This document shows positions 1 through 9,214 of a stretch of DNA of 44,911 bases, in pieces. Both the position numbers and the translations under genes were made by a program. The notes under the pieces are model-generated. The model was given only the letters and a program-made list of their open reading frames with translations. It was not told the origin of the DNA and made no database searches. Within the stretch, counting starts at the first letter, position 1, and each line of letters begins with the position of its first letter. Source of the stretch: Hyphomicrobiales bacterium (GTDB lineage: Bacteria > Pseudomonadota > Alphaproteobacteria > Rhizobiales > JAJFHR01); the NCBI GenBank assembly GCA_021775475.1, contig JAJFHS010000004.1, forward strand, positions 1 to 44,911, written 5' to 3'.

Positions 1-126
1 GATGCCATCAACCCCATCCTCGCAGCAGCAGGATACAACTTCCGCCTCATCCTCAAGTGGATCAGGCTTCTTTGGCTCAAAATCTGGATCATCTGGATAG
101 TCAGTCAATCAGCCAAAATCGCGTAG
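1..126 (+). CDS. IS5-family transposase, C-terminal fragment
   Basis: The first 42 codons of the window read in frame 1 to a TAG at 124-126. They encode a tail with the stretch AAAGYNFRLILKWIRLL, which resembles the conserved C-terminus of IS5-group DDE transposases (a variant of LAAAGYNF followed by a hydrophobic, basic helix). The 5' part lies outside the window, so the catalytic residues and the reading start cannot be seen. The gene runs toward the 3' end of moeA, which is on the opposite strand only 31 bases away. Family assignment rests on this short C-terminal motif alone, so the subgroup is not certain. Confidence 0.72.
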   Translation, partial: DAINPILAAAGYNFRLILKWIRLLWLKIWIIWIVSQSAKIA

Positions 127-157
127 TTCACGTTCGACTGATGATCCGGCAAATGTC
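1..157 (+). mobile_element. Right end of an IS5-type insertion sequence (partial)
   Basis: The transposase tail at 1-126 implies that an insertion sequence ends between its stop codon and the moeA stop at 158-160, or just inside moeA. The terminal inverted repeat must lie in about 127-157, but its partner is outside the window, so the exact boundary cannot be fixed. Confidence 0.5.
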
Positions 158-1360
158 CTAACAGAATAGGGGCAGGGCCTGGGCGAGGTCGCCTTTTTTT
201 GCCGCTGGCGCGTGAGATGCGCGAATCACCAGGCAGTCGGCTCTGGACAATCGTGATAGTAACGATGAGTCCTGTTTTCGAAATGGTGTGGCTATGGCGG
301 GCTTTCCCTCTCTGTGATCGAGGCTTGCGCGCATAAACTCCTGACGCAGATCATTTGCCGGTAAATCGCATCCAAGTTCGATCGTGAAGGGAATTTGCCT
401 GTAATCACGCCCGAGGTAAGCGTCAATCACCGGTTTGACGAAAATCTGGGTGCAGACCATGGCCGAGACCGGATTGCCCGGCAGGCCCAAAACGCGCATC
501 GGTCCACGTTGACCAAACATCAAAGGTTTGCCCGGCCGCATGGCAATGCGCCAGAAATCAATCTCTACGCCTTGCTGCTTTAAAATATCCTGGACAATAT
601 CATGATCGCCGACCGAGGCACCGCCTAGTGTTATCAGCAAATCAGCGCCTTCTGCTTTGGCCAGCGCTTGCGTGAGGCTTTCAGGCGTATCGCGGGCAAT
701 GCCCAGATCAATAGATTCGCCACCAAAGGCTTCAACGGCGGCCACAATACCGGGGCCGTTTGATGAAATAATCTGGTGCGGGGAGGGTGTTTGACCTGCG
801 GCTACAAGTTCATCACCGGTGGCAATAATAGCGACTTTAGGCTTTTTACGCAGCGGCAGATGACTATGGTTCATGGCGGCTGCCAGAGCAATTTGTACCG
901 GACCAATGGTGCGGCCTTGTTCAAGCAGGACATCGCCGGTTTTAAAATCAAATCCCAAAGGCCGGATAGCATTGCCAACGCTTGCGCTTTTCAAAACGGT
1001 AATGGCGTTGTCGCTTGCGGTGGTGTTTTCCTGAATAACAACGCAATCGGCACCTTGTGGCACCACGCCGCCGGTGAAAATTCTTACCGTTTGTCCTTTC
1101 CCAACACTGCCTGCAAAAGCTGAACCAGCCGGTGCTTCGCCAATTTGCTCAAGTATAGCTGGAACCGATGCCACATCGTCGGCACGAACGGCATAACCAT
1201 CCATGGAAGAAGCGGCAAAGGGTGGTTGATTGAGGTTGGCGCTCAAGGCAGAGGCGAGTATACGGCCTGATGTCTGCGCCAGGGGCACCATTTCAGCGGC
1301 CAGCGGGGTGATATTATCAACAACACGCGCAATCGCTTCGTCGAGGGGGAGTAGGCTCAT
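158..1360 (-). CDS. moeA: Molybdopterin molybdenumtransferase MoeA
   Basis: MoeA inserts molybdate into adenylylated molybdopterin in the last step of molybdenum cofactor synthesis, in the cytoplasm. The 400-residue product has the usual length. Visible motifs are [13 protein letters not shown] (46-58), ATGDEL (180-185), the MPT-binding GGASVGDHD loop (247-254) with the conserved Asp, MRPGKP (274-279) and GLPGNPVS (292-299). It is the last gene of a minus-strand run; its ATG overlaps the moaC stop by 4 bases (ATGA), which indicates translational coupling. Its 3' end lies 31 bases from an IS5-type transposase stop. MoeA proteins commonly end near a LPL motif, and here LPL is followed by only two extra residues (FC), so the last codons may have been altered by the insertion. 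Confidence 0.95.
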   Translation of the reverse strand: MSLLPLDEAIARVVDNITPLAAEMVPLAQTSGRILASALSANLNQPPFAASSMDGYAVRADDVASVPAILEQIGEAPAGSAFAGSVGKGQTVRIFTGGVVPQGADCVVIQENTTASDNAITVLKSASVGNAIRPLGFDFKTGDVLLEQGRTIGPVQIALAAAMNHSHLPLRKKPKVAIIATGDELVAAGQTPSPHQIISSNGPGIVAAVEAFGGESIDLGIARDTPESLTQALAKAEGADLLITLGGASVGDHDIVQDILKQQGVEIDFWRIAMRPGKPLMFGQRGPMRVLGLPGNPVSAMVCTQIFVKPVIDAYLGRDYRQIPFTIELGCDLPANDLRQEFMRASLDHREGKPAIATPFRKQDSSLLSRLSRADCLVIRASHAPAAKKGDLAQALPLFC

Positions 1361-1836
1361 AGTTTGAATGCACCTGATTTGCCACCGGTTTTCTCTACCA
1401 GTTTTAAATCCGTTATAATGATGCCGCGATCAACCGCCTTGACCATATCATAAATGGTAAGGCAGGCGATTGAGGCAGCTGTCAGCGCTTCCATTTCAAC
1501 GCCGGTCTGGCCGGATACTTTAACCAGCGCTCTAACGTCTATGGCATTTTCTGCTTCGTTGGGTTCAAGCTCGACGGTAACTTTGGTGATCGCCAGGGGG
1601 TGGCACAGCGGCACCAGATCAGACGTGCGCTTGGCGGCCAGAATACCGGCAACGCGGGCAACACCGAGCACGTCGCCCTTTTTTGCCCGACCTTCTAAGA
1701 TAAGCGCCAGGGTTTCAGGTTTCATCAAAACCCGCCCCGTAGCGATGGCGGTTCTGTCGGTGACGGCCTTGTCTGATACATCCACCATATGAGCGTTGCC
1801 GTGGTCATCAATATGGGTGAGCTTGGGTGAGGTCAT
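1357..1836 (-). CDS. moaC: Cyclic pyranopterin monophosphate synthase MoaC
   Basis: MoaC converts the MoaA product 3',8-cyclo-dihydro-GTP into cyclic pyranopterin monophosphate, the first stable intermediate of molybdenum cofactor synthesis. At 159 residues it is full length. It shows LCHPL (77-81), the GQTGVEMEA motif (109-117) and DMVKAVD (130-136), which carries the conserved catalytic Asp; a Lys of the active site is expected in this last motif. It overlaps trpC by 4 bases upstream and moeA by 4 bases downstream, so trpC-moaC-moeA are probably co-translated. The trpDC-moaC-moeA order is common in alphaproteobacteria. MoaA, its partner enzyme, is not in the window. Confidence 0.96.
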   Translation of the reverse strand: MTSPKLTHIDDHGNAHMVDVSDKAVTDRTAIATGRVLMKPETLALILEGRAKKGDVLGVARVAGILAAKRTSDLVPLCHPLAITKVTVELEPNEAENAIDVRALVKVSGQTGVEMEALTAASIACLTIYDMVKAVDRGIIITDLKLVEKTGGKSGAFKL

Positions 1837-2657
1837 GATTGCGCGGCCTGTTCTTTGGCAGGTTGGTTAGTCCCCAGAAGTTCACGTGTTGCTTCGGCTA
1901 CGTCTTCACAACGCATCAGGCTCTCGCCCACAAGGAACGTGTTGATATTGTATTCTTTCAGATGCTCGATGTCAGCGAGCGTTGAAATTCCACTTTCACT
2001 GATCACCAGATAATCATCTGTAAGGTAGGGAGCAAGACGTTCTGTATAATAAAGAGAAACTTCAAATGTTTTTAGATTACGGTTGTTTATGCCGATAAAC
2101 TTAGTTTTCAGTTTAATTGCACGCTCAAGTTCTTCCTCATTATGAACTTCGACCAGGACATCCAGTCCCCAGCTTATTGCAGCATCTTCAAGCTCGCGTG
2201 CCTGGGCATCGCTTAACATCGCCATGATCAGCAAAATACAATCGGCACCCATGGCGCGGGCCTGGGCGATCTGGTAGACATCAAGCATAAAATCTTTACG
2301 TAATATTGGCAGATCGACGGTTTTGCGCACCGCACGAACGAAACTGTCTTCACCTTGAAATGACGGGCCATCGGTGAGGATGGAAAGACACGTTGCACCA
2401 CCGTTGCGATAGGCTTTGGCTAGAGATGTCGGTTTGAAATCAGCGCGAATAATGCCTTTTGACGGGCTGGCTTTCTTAATTTCCGCGATTAATCCATATC
2501 GACCTTCCGCGCGAGCTTGTTCCAAAGCGGCGATAAAGCCGCGCGGTGGCATTGAGGCTTCAGCCATATCATCAAGCTCGGTGGGCAACACGGTCGCCTT
2601 GGCGGCGGAGATTTCGCGGCGTTTGTATGCAGCGATCCTATCGAGAATGTTGGCCAT
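1833..2657 (-). CDS. trpC: Indole-3-glycerol phosphate synthase TrpC
   Basis: TrpC closes the indole ring, turning carboxyphenylamino-deoxyribulose phosphate into indole-3-glycerol phosphate in tryptophan synthesis. The 274-residue product is a single-domain TIM barrel, not fused to TrpF. Signature motifs are [10 protein letters not shown] (59-68, catalytic Lys), LRKDF (119-123), VEVHNEEEL (169-177), INNRNLKTF (190-198) and SESGI (220-224). Its ATG overlaps the trpD TAA by one base (TAATG), so it is coupled to trpD. About 25 residues after the barrel are Ala/Gln-rich and look nonessential. trpF, trpB and trpA are absent from this window, as in other alphaproteobacteria where the pathway is split over two loci. 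Confidence 0.97.
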   Translation of the reverse strand: MANILDRIAAYKRREISAAKATVLPTELDDMAEASMPPRGFIAALEQARAEGRYGLIAEIKKASPSKGIIRADFKPTSLAKAYRNGGATCLSILTDGPSFQGEDSFVRAVRKTVDLPILRKDFMLDVYQIAQARAMGADCILLIMAMLSDAQARELEDAAISWGLDVLVEVHNEEELERAIKLKTKFIGINNRNLKTFEVSLYYTERLAPYLTDDYLVISESGISTLADIEHLKEYNINTFLVGESLMRCEDVAEATRELLGTNQPAKEQAAQS

Positions 2658-3676
2658 TATGCGCCCTCGTTTGACGTTGAAATCAGAGTATCGAGCGCTT
2701 TTTGAGCGCTTTGGTTATCAATTGCCTGTTCGGCCGTGCGTGCACCGGCATTGAGATCTTCAGCTTTGCCGCACATTACCAATGCTGCGGCGACATTGAG
2801 AACGACGATATCGCGATAGGCACCTTTCTCACCGCTCAGCAGGGCGCGTAAGGCATCGGCATTATACTCAGGATCACCGCCTTTTAGATATTTGAAATCG
2901 GCAAGGGGTAATCCGGCTTGCTCAGGGGTTACATCAAAGGTGGTGATGGTACCGTCTTTCAGCTGCGCCACATGGGTGGGCCCGGTTGTGGTCATCTCGT
3001 CCATACCATCATGGCCGTGAACCACCCAGGCTGCTTTGGTGCCGAGATTTTTCAATACATGCGCCAATGGCTCAACCCAGCCTTTGTCAAAGACGCCAAT
3101 TAACATACGATCTGTCCCGGCGGGGTTTGATAATGGTCCCAGAAGGTTGAAAATTGTACGGGTGCCCAGTTCTACCCGCGTTGGACCAACAAAGCGCATG
3201 GCGGCGTGGTGGTTGGGGGCGAACATGAAGCCTACACCTGCGTGTTCTATACACCGGGAGATTTGCTCAGGCGAAATATCGAGATTGATTCCCAGTGCGG
3301 CGAGAATGTCACCGGCGCCTGATTTGGAGGATAAAGCGCGATTGCCGTGTTTGGCGATTTTAAGGCCACAGCCAGAGGCCACGAACACGGATGCTGTGGA
3401 AATATTATACGTGCCGGTACCATCACCCCCGGTGCCGACAATGTCTATGGCGTCATCAGGAGCATTGACGCGGGTCATTTTATCTCGCATCACTTCGACC
3501 GCACCGGTGATTTCGTCAATGGTTTCGCCGCGCACGCGCAAGGCCATCAAAAACCCCCCGATTTGCGACGGTGTTGCTTCGCCAGACATTATCACATTGA
3601 ACGCTGCGTGCGCTTGTTCCCGTGTGAGGCTGGTAGCGTCGGCTACAATGCCAATAAATTGCTTTAAATCCGCCAT
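2657..3676 (-). CDS. trpD: Anthranilate phosphoribosyltransferase TrpD
   Basis: TrpD transfers phosphoribose from PRPP to anthranilate. I place the start at the ATG at 3676 (339 residues, starting MADLKQF); the frame stays open upstream to 3805, but that extension of 43 codons runs toward the palindromic repeat and is not similar to TrpD. Motifs seen are [14 protein letters not shown] (81-94, PRPP/Mg binding) and [12 protein letters not shown] (109-120, anthranilate binding). It is followed directly by trpC with a one-base overlap. A gap of 210 bases containing a palindromic repeat separates it from trpG, so trpDC-moaC-moeA may depend on read-through from trpEG or on a promoter in the gap. 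Confidence 0.96.
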   Translation of the reverse strand: MADLKQFIGIVADATSLTREQAHAAFNVIMSGEATPSQIGGFLMALRVRGETIDEITGAVEVMRDKMTRVNAPDDAIDIVGTGGDGTGTYNISTASVFVASGCGLKIAKHGNRALSSKSGAGDILAALGINLDISPEQISRCIEHAGVGFMFAPNHHAAMRFVGPTRVELGTRTIFNLLGPLSNPAGTDRMLIGVFDKGWVEPLAHVLKNLGTKAAWVVHGHDGMDEMTTTGPTHVAQLKDGTITTFDVTPEQAGLPLADFKYLKGGDPEYNADALRALLSGEKGAYRDIVVLNVAAALVMCGKAEDLNAGARTAEQAIDNQSAQKALDTLISTSNEGA

Positions 3677-3798
3677 TATGCGCACCTGTATCTTCGTTGA
3701 TTGATTGGGAGAAACATTACTTTGGTTTGTGGCAAAATTCCAGCGCTGTGTCGAGATATGGTTTAATACCGGTGGCGGCGAGGTTTGACCCATCCTCC

Positions 3799-3873
3799 CC
3801 GTCATACCGGCGAAAGCCAGACAGCACCGTATGACCTTGGAGCGCTGGATACCGGCTTTCGCCGGTATGACGG
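3799..3873. repeat. Palindromic intergenic repeat between trpG and trpD
   Basis: Two arms, 3799-3818 and 3854-3873, are perfect 20-base reverse complements of each other around a 35-base centre. Within the right half, 3849-3868 is itself a perfect small hairpin (ATACCGGC, loop TTTC, GCCGGTAT). The left half keeps ATACCGGC but its partner arm has decayed. The structure resembles the REP/BIME-like palindromes found in multiple copies between alphaproteobacterial genes. It sits inside the trp operon and could fold in the trpG-trpD mRNA. Confidence 0.8.
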
Positions 3874-3886
3874 TGTCAGATATGGT

Positions 3887-4465
3887 TTAGCGAGCTGCAA
3901 TCTCCAGAAAATTCTTCAGCAACTGGTGGCCGTGTTCGGTGGCGATGCTTTCGGGGTGAAACTGCACACCGTGGAGGTCGTATTGTCGGTGTCGCAGCCC
4001 CATGATGATACCGTCATCGCTGGTGGCGGTGATCTCAAGACTATCGGGAAAGCCGTCACGCTCTACGGTGAGGGAATGATAGCGGGTGGCTTTGAAGCCG
4101 TTTTCCAGACCGGCAAACACCGAACGTTGCTGATGATTGATGGTGCTTACTTTGCCGTGCATGGCGGACGTTTGCACTATTTTACCGCCATAGACCTGAC
4201 CAATAGCTTGATGGCCGAGACAAACGCCCAGAATTGGACAGGTTGGTCCCAGCTTTTCAACCAGTTCCATGCAAATTCCGGCTTTATCTGGTGTACACGG
4301 ACCTGGCGACAGGATGATGGCATCCGGGTTGGCGTTGCGCACCGTTTCCACGTCGATCTTGTCATTGCGAAAAACGCTTGTTTCAGCACCAAGTTCGCCG
4401 AGGAAATGATAAAGGTTATAGGTGAAACTGTCGTAATTATCGATGAGTATCAGCTTTTGTGCCAT
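3887..4465 (-). CDS. trpG: Anthranilate synthase component II (glutamine amidotransferase) TrpG
   Basis: TrpG supplies ammonia from glutamine to TrpE for anthranilate formation. The 192-residue class I amidotransferase shows the oxyanion strand SPGPCTP (53-59), nucleophile Cys82 in GVCLGHQ, and the His170/Glu172 pair in VQFHPES. I choose the ATG at 4465 over the GTG three bases upstream because the AGGAGG at 4471-4476 is then spaced 5 bases from the start instead of 2. It lies 9 bases after trpE and is separate from it, unlike the fused TrpE(G) of many Rhizobium relatives. A stand-alone TrpG could also serve aminodeoxychorismate synthase as PabA; the position next to trpE favours the tryptophan role. 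Confidence 0.95.
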   Translation of the reverse strand: MAQKLILIDNYDSFTYNLYHFLGELGAETSVFRNDKIDVETVRNANPDAIILSPGPCTPDKAGICMELVEKLGPTCPILGVCLGHQAIGQVYGGKIVQTSAMHGKVSTINHQQRSVFAGLENGFKATRYHSLTVERDGFPDSLEITATSDDGIIMGLRHRQYDLHGVQFHPESIATEHGHQLLKNFLEIAAR

Positions 4466-4470
4466 CACGT

Positions 4471-4476
4471 CCTCCT
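4471..4476 (-). promoter_or_regulatory. Ribosome binding site of trpG
   Basis: A perfect AGGAGG on the minus strand overlaps the trpE TAG stop (4475-4477) and is 5 bases from the trpG ATG. It decides the start at 4465 and suggests coupled translation of trpE and trpG. Confidence 0.7.
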
Positions 4477-5998
4477 AGTTTGATTTTATCTTGTGGCTGC
4501 TGGAAAACCGAACGGCTTCTTCGGCCGCTGTAATGGCGGCGCGGGCTTTGTTGCAGCATTCCTTGTGTTCAAGTTCGGGTATTGAATCAGCTACCACACC
4601 GGCACCGGCCTGAATATACATTTTCCCGTCCTTGATGATGGTGGTGCGTAGGGCTATGCAGGTATCCATGTCCCCATTGGCGGAAAAATAGCCGACACAC
4701 CCGGCATAAATGCCACGGCGTTCTTCTTCCAACTCATCAATTATCTCCATAGCACGTACTTTTGGGGCGCCACTAACGGTTCCGGCAGGAAAACCGGCAA
4801 CGAGGGCTGAGATTGCATCGTGTTTTTCGTCCAATTCGCCTTCGACGTTAGACGAGATATGCATGACGTGGGAATAATACTCCAGGCTGAATTTGTCAGT
4901 GACATTGATACTGCCGATTTTGGCGACCCGGCCAACATCATTGCGGCCAAGATCAAGCAACATCAAATGTTCGGCCAGCTCCTTGGGGTCGTTTATCAAC
5001 TCGTCGGCCATAGCGCGGTCATCAGCGGGTGTGTGTCCGCGCCTGCGGGTGCCGGCGATGGGGCGGATGGTGACTGTTCCTTCGCGCACCCGAACCAGTA
5101 TTTCCGGGCTGGAACCAATAACGGCAAATTCGCCAAAATTGAGATAAAACAAAAACGGTGATGGATTAACCCGACGCAAGGCGCGATAGAGTGCAAACGA
5201 GGGCAGGGTGAAGGGGATTTCAAAGCGTTGTGACAGCACCACCTGGAATATGTCACCGGCCGCAATATACTCTTTTGCACGCTCAACCTTGTCCATATAT
5301 GCCTGTTTTGACATGTTGGAGACCGGTTCAACATCTGAAGAACACTCGCCGGTGTAATTGGCTGTGGCGTAATCAAGCGGGGCGGCGAGCTTATCGAGGA
5401 TACCGGATAATCTGGCGCAGGCGAGATCATAGGCCCGAGCTGCCGTCACCTCGTCACCGGGCCATACCGGCGTCAACACAATGATTTCGTCTTTGACCGC
5501 GTCAAAAACCGCCATGATGGTGGGGCGGATGAAAATTGACTGGGGCAGGCCGAAAACATCCGGGTTGGAATCGGGCAAGTCTTCCATCTGGCGCACCATG
5601 TCATAATCAAGATAGCCAAAAACACCCGATGCCATAGGTGGAAGTTCAGGCGAAAGATCAATTCGTGACTGCGCCAGTAAGGAGCGCAATCCTTCCAGGG
5701 GCGCTTCGTCACTTGGCTCAAAACTGTTAAGGTCAGTGGTGGCAGAGGTGTTGATTTCGACCTTGTCCTCAACGACCCGCCAGATAATATCAGGATCAAG
5801 ACCGATGATGGAATAACGCCCGCGCACCGCTCCTCCTTCAACGCTTTCCAGCAGAAAACTGTAAGGCCGGTTGGCGCCGAGTTTCAACATGGCGGAGACC
5901 GGTGTTTCCAGATCAGCAATCAACGTTGTCCACACCACCTGAGGCTTAGCCATATCAAAGGTGGTGGAAAAATCATCTATATCGGGAGCGGTCTTCAT
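4475..5998 (-). CDS. trpE: Anthranilate synthase component I TrpE
   Basis: TrpE makes anthranilate from chorismate with ammonia from TrpG, the committed step of tryptophan synthesis. The 507-residue product has the N-terminal domain with the LLES motif (49-52), which takes part in tryptophan feedback inhibition in this family, followed by RYSIIGLDPD (61-70). The chorismate-binding domain has QRFEIPF, the IGSSPEIL and IRPIAGTRRRG motifs, and AGAGVVADSIPE near the C-terminus. It is the first gene of the trpEG cluster. The 130 bases upstream contain no short reading frame with clustered Trp codons, so I see no classical attenuator; feedback inhibition through LLES may be the main control. Confidence 0.96.
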   Translation of the reverse strand: MKTAPDIDDFSTTFDMAKPQVVWTTLIADLETPVSAMLKLGANRPYSFLLESVEGGAVRGRYSIIGLDPDIIWRVVEDKVEINTSATTDLNSFEPSDEAPLEGLRSLLAQSRIDLSPELPPMASGVFGYLDYDMVRQMEDLPDSNPDVFGLPQSIFIRPTIMAVFDAVKDEIIVLTPVWPGDEVTAARAYDLACARLSGILDKLAAPLDYATANYTGECSSDVEPVSNMSKQAYMDKVERAKEYIAAGDIFQVVLSQRFEIPFTLPSFALYRALRRVNPSPFLFYLNFGEFAVIGSSPEILVRVREGTVTIRPIAGTRRRGHTPADDRAMADELINDPKELAEHLMLLDLGRNDVGRVAKIGSINVTDKFSLEYYSHVMHISSNVEGELDEKHDAISALVAGFPAGTVSGAPKVRAMEIIDELEEERRGIYAGCVGYFSANGDMDTCIALRTTIIKDGKMYIQAGAGVVADSIPELEHKECCNKARAAITAAEEAVRFSSSHKIKSN

Positions 5999-6068
5999 AT
6001 CAAAACTCTGTTAGCATATGTGAAGATGCTGATGTGCGGAAAATGCAAATTGAGCATAGGGATAAACA

Positions 6069-6095
6069 CCCAACAACCTCAAATTGATCGTTGGG
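6069..6095 (-). terminator. Weak hairpin between ppiD and trpE
   Basis: On the minus strand CCCAAC and GTTGGG (6-base stem, 15-base loop) lie 34 bases after the ppiD stop and are followed by TGTTTATC. The stem is short and there is no clear T-run, so this is only a possible terminator for ppiD. Confidence 0.25.
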
Positions 6096-6128
6096 CTTAA
6101 GGGGTTTTACACTATTGCCGAAAAAGCC

Positions 6129-8066
6129 TCAATGACTATGAGGTCCAGCGCCATGAAAGGGGTCTTCTGCCCCAGCGGCACCACCGCCTGAGACCTGTTC
6201 CCACACACGTTGATTGATGTCGATATTGCTATCCTGGCGTAAAGCCAGTTCGTAGTGCCGCATCAGGTTGCCGCCCAGAGAGGTTGTTAAAAACCCATCA
6301 AGAGCTTTTACCTCAGGCGAGGCGCTGTCATAGCTGGGGACTGAGATACTGGATACTTTGAAAATAATTCGAATATCATCCACATTGGTGCTGGCACTGG
6401 CGATTTCATCTCTGTTTGATAGGAAAATTTTGGCGACGGTTATCTGTGATATGACACCGTCATTATCAAAGCGCGTCAATTCTTTCGACGTTTTGACTTT
6501 TCCACCTGTTTGCGAGGCGACTTTCAGAAAGCTGTCTCCTGCCTGCAGTCTTTCAACCAGTGTTTTGGTAAAAGCATCAAGGTTTTTCTGCTTTTGATCT
6601 GCCCTCCACCGGGCGATAACATCTGATCTGGCACTCTCCAGAGTGCGATCTGCCACCGGAATGACTTTATCAACATTGAACCAGATGAAGCCATTGCCAG
6701 CAGTTTCAATCGGTGTGATTTCTTCGTCAACATCGCTCTCGAAAACCTGTGGTAACAATACTGTTGGATCGGGCAGGTCGTCGACTTTTACACCATTATC
6801 GTCGTTGCCGTTTCTGTCGATCAAATCGATATTAATGGCGTTCAATGTTAGTTTTTTAGCTATTTCAATTAAATTCGCACCACCGGCGCGTTCGTCTTCG
6901 ATCGTATCGTGCAAGTTGAGGATTTCATCCTGGGCACGCTCCAGTGCGATGGTGGATTTTAACGCATCGCGCACATCTTCGAGCGGTGCCAAACCGCCTT
7001 TTTCAATTGATTTTACATAAAGCAGGGCAACAGAAAGAGATCCTTCCACAGGATCGCTGATTTTGCCTTCGGGAAGCGAGAATGCTGCGTTTGAAATTAT
7101 TGGATCAACGATTTCGGCTTTCGTCACCAGACCAAGTGTCAGATCACTGTCTTTCATGCCGCGTGACTTGGCCAGAGCTTGGTAATTATCAAAAGTTGTA
7201 AGATTTGTGCGTGCCTTTTCAGCGTCTTCCTTGGTCGGGAACGTGATTTGTAAAACCTCGCGCTTTTCCTCGCGCCTAAATTGATCTTCGCGCGCGGTGT
7301 AGGCTTTGGCGATGTCTTCTTCTGTCACTTCTATGGTGTCGGCAACGTCACCAGGTTTAAGTGTAAGCACGGTGATTTTTCGAAATTCAGGTGATTTAAA
7401 TAGGGATTTATTCTGGTTAAAATATTCACTTAATTCAGAATCCGTAGGCTCTCCGATTGTCCCGGCGGCTGAGGCTGGAACTTCAATGTAATTGACCTGA
7501 CGTTTTTCTGATTGATATTTGAACAAGGTCTTCAGCAAAAATTCCGGGGGTTTGATGCCGGTATCAATGATGCGGCCAATCTGCCCGCGCAAAAGTGCGC
7601 TTCTTTCTGAGGCCACATAAAACTGCTCGCTAAGGCCACTTTGAAACAAGGCGTTTTGAAATTGTGACCGGTTGAAATTACCCCTGCCATCAAGGAAAGA
7701 GGGATTATTGGCAATGCTTTCGGCGATCGCTTTATCGGGAACTTTCAGGCCAAGTTCTGCAATGTGGTTATCGAGGGCGGCCTGGCCGACCAGACGCGAG
7801 AGAACCTGTTGGTCGAGGCCAAGGGCGCGGGCCTGCTCGGGATTGACATTGCGACCCAACCGTTGTGACAAAACCCGCATTTCGGTGCGAAGCACGCGTT
7901 GAAATTCAGATGCGGATATCTCCGTTTTGCCAACAGTGGCCAAAGCACTTCCGCGATTTCCGGTAAAAATATCCGCTATGCCCCAAACAGCGAAACTTGC
8001 AACTAAAAGACCAATAAAGATTTTGGCAATCCAGCCGCCCGTCGCGTTTCGCAGTATTTCCAACAT
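6129..8066 (-). CDS. ppiD: SurA/PpiD-like membrane-anchored peptidyl-prolyl isomerase
   Basis: This is a periplasmic folding factor for exported proteins near the Sec translocon, tethered to the inner membrane. The 645-residue product starts with one transmembrane helix (about 12-33), then a SurA_N-like helical region (about 40-190) and a parvulin-like region around 230-370. A second parvulin-like segment with a long C-terminal tail follows, ending in a Gly/Ala/His-rich stretch. The N-terminus MLEILRNATGGWIAKIF is typical of PpiD. The parvulin part is diverged and I cannot pick out all catalytic residues, so isomerase activity is not proven; PpiD proteins often act as chaperones. It is divergent from tpiA and precedes trpE, a common alphaproteobacterial order. 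An AGGA lies 9 bases before the ATG. Confidence 0.88.
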   Translation of the reverse strand: MLEILRNATGGWIAKIFIGLLVASFAVWGIADIFTGNRGSALATVGKTEISASEFQRVLRTEMRVLSQRLGRNVNPEQARALGLDQQVLSRLVGQAALDNHIAELGLKVPDKAIAESIANNPSFLDGRGNFNRSQFQNALFQSGLSEQFYVASERSALLRGQIGRIIDTGIKPPEFLLKTLFKYQSEKRQVNYIEVPASAAGTIGEPTDSELSEYFNQNKSLFKSPEFRKITVLTLKPGDVADTIEVTEEDIAKAYTAREDQFRREEKREVLQITFPTKEDAEKARTNLTTFDNYQALAKSRGMKDSDLTLGLVTKAEIVDPIISNAAFSLPEGKISDPVEGSLSVALLYVKSIEKGGLAPLEDVRDALKSTIALERAQDEILNLHDTIEDERAGGANLIEIAKKLTLNAINIDLIDRNGNDDNGVKVDDLPDPTVLLPQVFESDVDEEITPIETAGNGFIWFNVDKVIPVADRTLESARSDVIARWRADQKQKNLDAFTKTLVERLQAGDSFLKVASQTGGKVKTSKELTRFDNDGVISQITVAKIFLSNRDEIASASTNVDDIRIIFKVSSISVPSYDSASPEVKALDGFLTTSLGGNLMRHYELALRQDSNIDINQRVWEQVSGGGAAGAEDPFHGAGPHSH

Positions 8067-8304
8067 TAATTCTGTCCTATCAATTCACTTTAAAGCGTGG
8101 CTGTTTTTCGGTTTTTTTCAAGCCAGCGCAACTTTTTTTTGTTAAAAATACCCGTTTAGCCGCAATTCCGATTTAGCCCAGGGGTCAAGTTTTCGAATTT
8201 TCTTTTGTTTTTATCACGATTTTTGTATGCAAGGCACGATAATATTGCAGATCATCAAGATTCGTATTCAAGATTTTATTACCGGAAATTCTTAGAGGGG
8301 AATT
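8067..8304. promoter_or_regulatory. Divergent intergenic region between ppiD and tpiA
   Basis: This 238-base region must hold the promoters of the divergent ppiD and tpiA. It is AT-rich with T-runs around 8105-8145 and contains GATAAT near 8238. I could not pair this with a convincing -35 box, and I see no RNA gene or repeat. The tpiA ribosome binding site GAGGGG is at 8295-8300. Confidence 0.4.
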
Positions 8305-9069
8305 ATGGCCGTAAACAGACCAAAACCGCTGGTGGCGGGAAACTGGAAGATGAATGGCCTCAAAGCGGCGAAAAAAGAGCTCGCCTCATTGGTCAAGGGT
8401 GTGGCCGGTGCTAAATCCAAACCTGGATGTGATATTATGATATGTCCGCCAGCCACCATATTAAGTCTGTGCTCTGATACAGTCAAAGGCAGCGGCATTA
8501 AATTAGGGGGGCAGGACTGTCATGCTGAAGCATCTGGTGCCCATACCGGTGATCTTTCTGCCGAAATGTTGAAAAATGCTGGTGCACGGGCCTGTATTGT
8601 CGGGCATTCCGAGCGCCGCACCGATCATTGTGAAAGTAGTTTAGAGGTAAAACTTAAAGCCGAAGCGGCTCATCGTGCCGGATTAATGGCGATTATCTGT
8701 CTTGGCGAAACCGCAGATGAGCGCTCTTCAGGTAAAACAATAAAAATCGTCGGCCAGCAACTCAAAGCATCACTTGCCGAAAGTGCAAATCACAAGAATA
8801 CTGTTATTGCCTATGAGCCGGTGTGGGCGATTGGTACGGGAAACACTCCTACGGTGGCCGATATTGCAAAGGTGCATGGCTATATCCGCAAACGTCTGAT
8901 AGCGCTGTTGGGGGATGAGACAGGTGCAAAAACCAGAATTCTTTATGGCGGTTCGGTTAAACCTTCGAATGCAAAAGAGCTGATGGATATTGATAATGTC
9001 AATGGCGCGCTGGTCGGCGGGGCCAGTTTGAAGGCTAAAGATTTTCTGGGTATTATAACGGCCTATTAA
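8305..9069 (+). CDS. tpiA: Triosephosphate isomerase TpiA
   Basis: TpiA interconverts dihydroxyacetone phosphate and glyceraldehyde 3-phosphate in glycolysis and gluconeogenesis. The 254-residue product has the full active site: Asn13 and Lys15 in AGNWKMN, His101 in VGHSERR, and Glu171 in [11 protein letters not shown], which opens the flexible loop. The phosphate-binding LYGGSVKP (213-220) and GALVGGASL segments follow. A GAGGGG ribosome binding site precedes the ATG. It is divergent from ppiD and followed by secG and pyrG, a conserved alphaproteobacterial order. Confidence 0.98.
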   Translation: MAVNRPKPLVAGNWKMNGLKAAKKELASLVKGVAGAKSKPGCDIMICPPATILSLCSDTVKGSGIKLGGQDCHAEASGAHTGDLSAEMLKNAGARACIVGHSERRTDHCESSLEVKLKAEAAHRAGLMAIICLGETADERSSGKTIKIVGQQLKASLAESANHKNTVIAYEPVWAIGTGNTPTVADIAKVHGYIRKRLIALLGDETGAKTRILYGGSVKPSNAKELMDIDNVNGALVGGASLKAKDFLGIITAY

Positions 9070-9135
9070 ACACCGGGTAAGCCGAGGGCTTGAAACCCCT
9101 GGAATGACACGACATATTAATGATAATGCTGTTTT

Positions 9136-9148
9136 AAGCGAAACGCTT
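9136..9148. other. Small hairpin between tpiA and secG
   Basis: AAGCG, loop AAA, CGCTT forms a perfect 5-base stem about 65 bases after the tpiA stop, flanked by TTTT on one side and TCAATTT on the other. It could be a weak terminator or a processing site; the stem is too short for a firm call. Confidence 0.25.
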
Positions 9149-9214
9149 TCAATTTGTCATCTAATCGGGTAAAAGCCGGTCAGGTTTTGAAAAGACTGAA
9201 GGACAACAACCAAA

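Noticed and set aside
3677..3805. Upstream extension of trpD by 43 codons
   Set aside because: It runs toward the palindromic repeat and has no similarity to TrpD; the ATG at 3676 matches the family start.
4466..4468. GTG start of trpG
   Set aside because: It would lie only 2 bases from AGGAGG; the next codon is ATG with good spacing.
5999..6128. Tryptophan attenuator upstream of trpE
   Set aside because: I found no short reading frame with tandem Trp codons and no paired terminator/antiterminator stems.
9070..9120. Possible decayed copy of the hairpin repeat after tpiA (GAGGGCTTGAAACCCCT)
   Set aside because: It has some resemblance to the 27 kb units but the stem is broken, so I do not call it.
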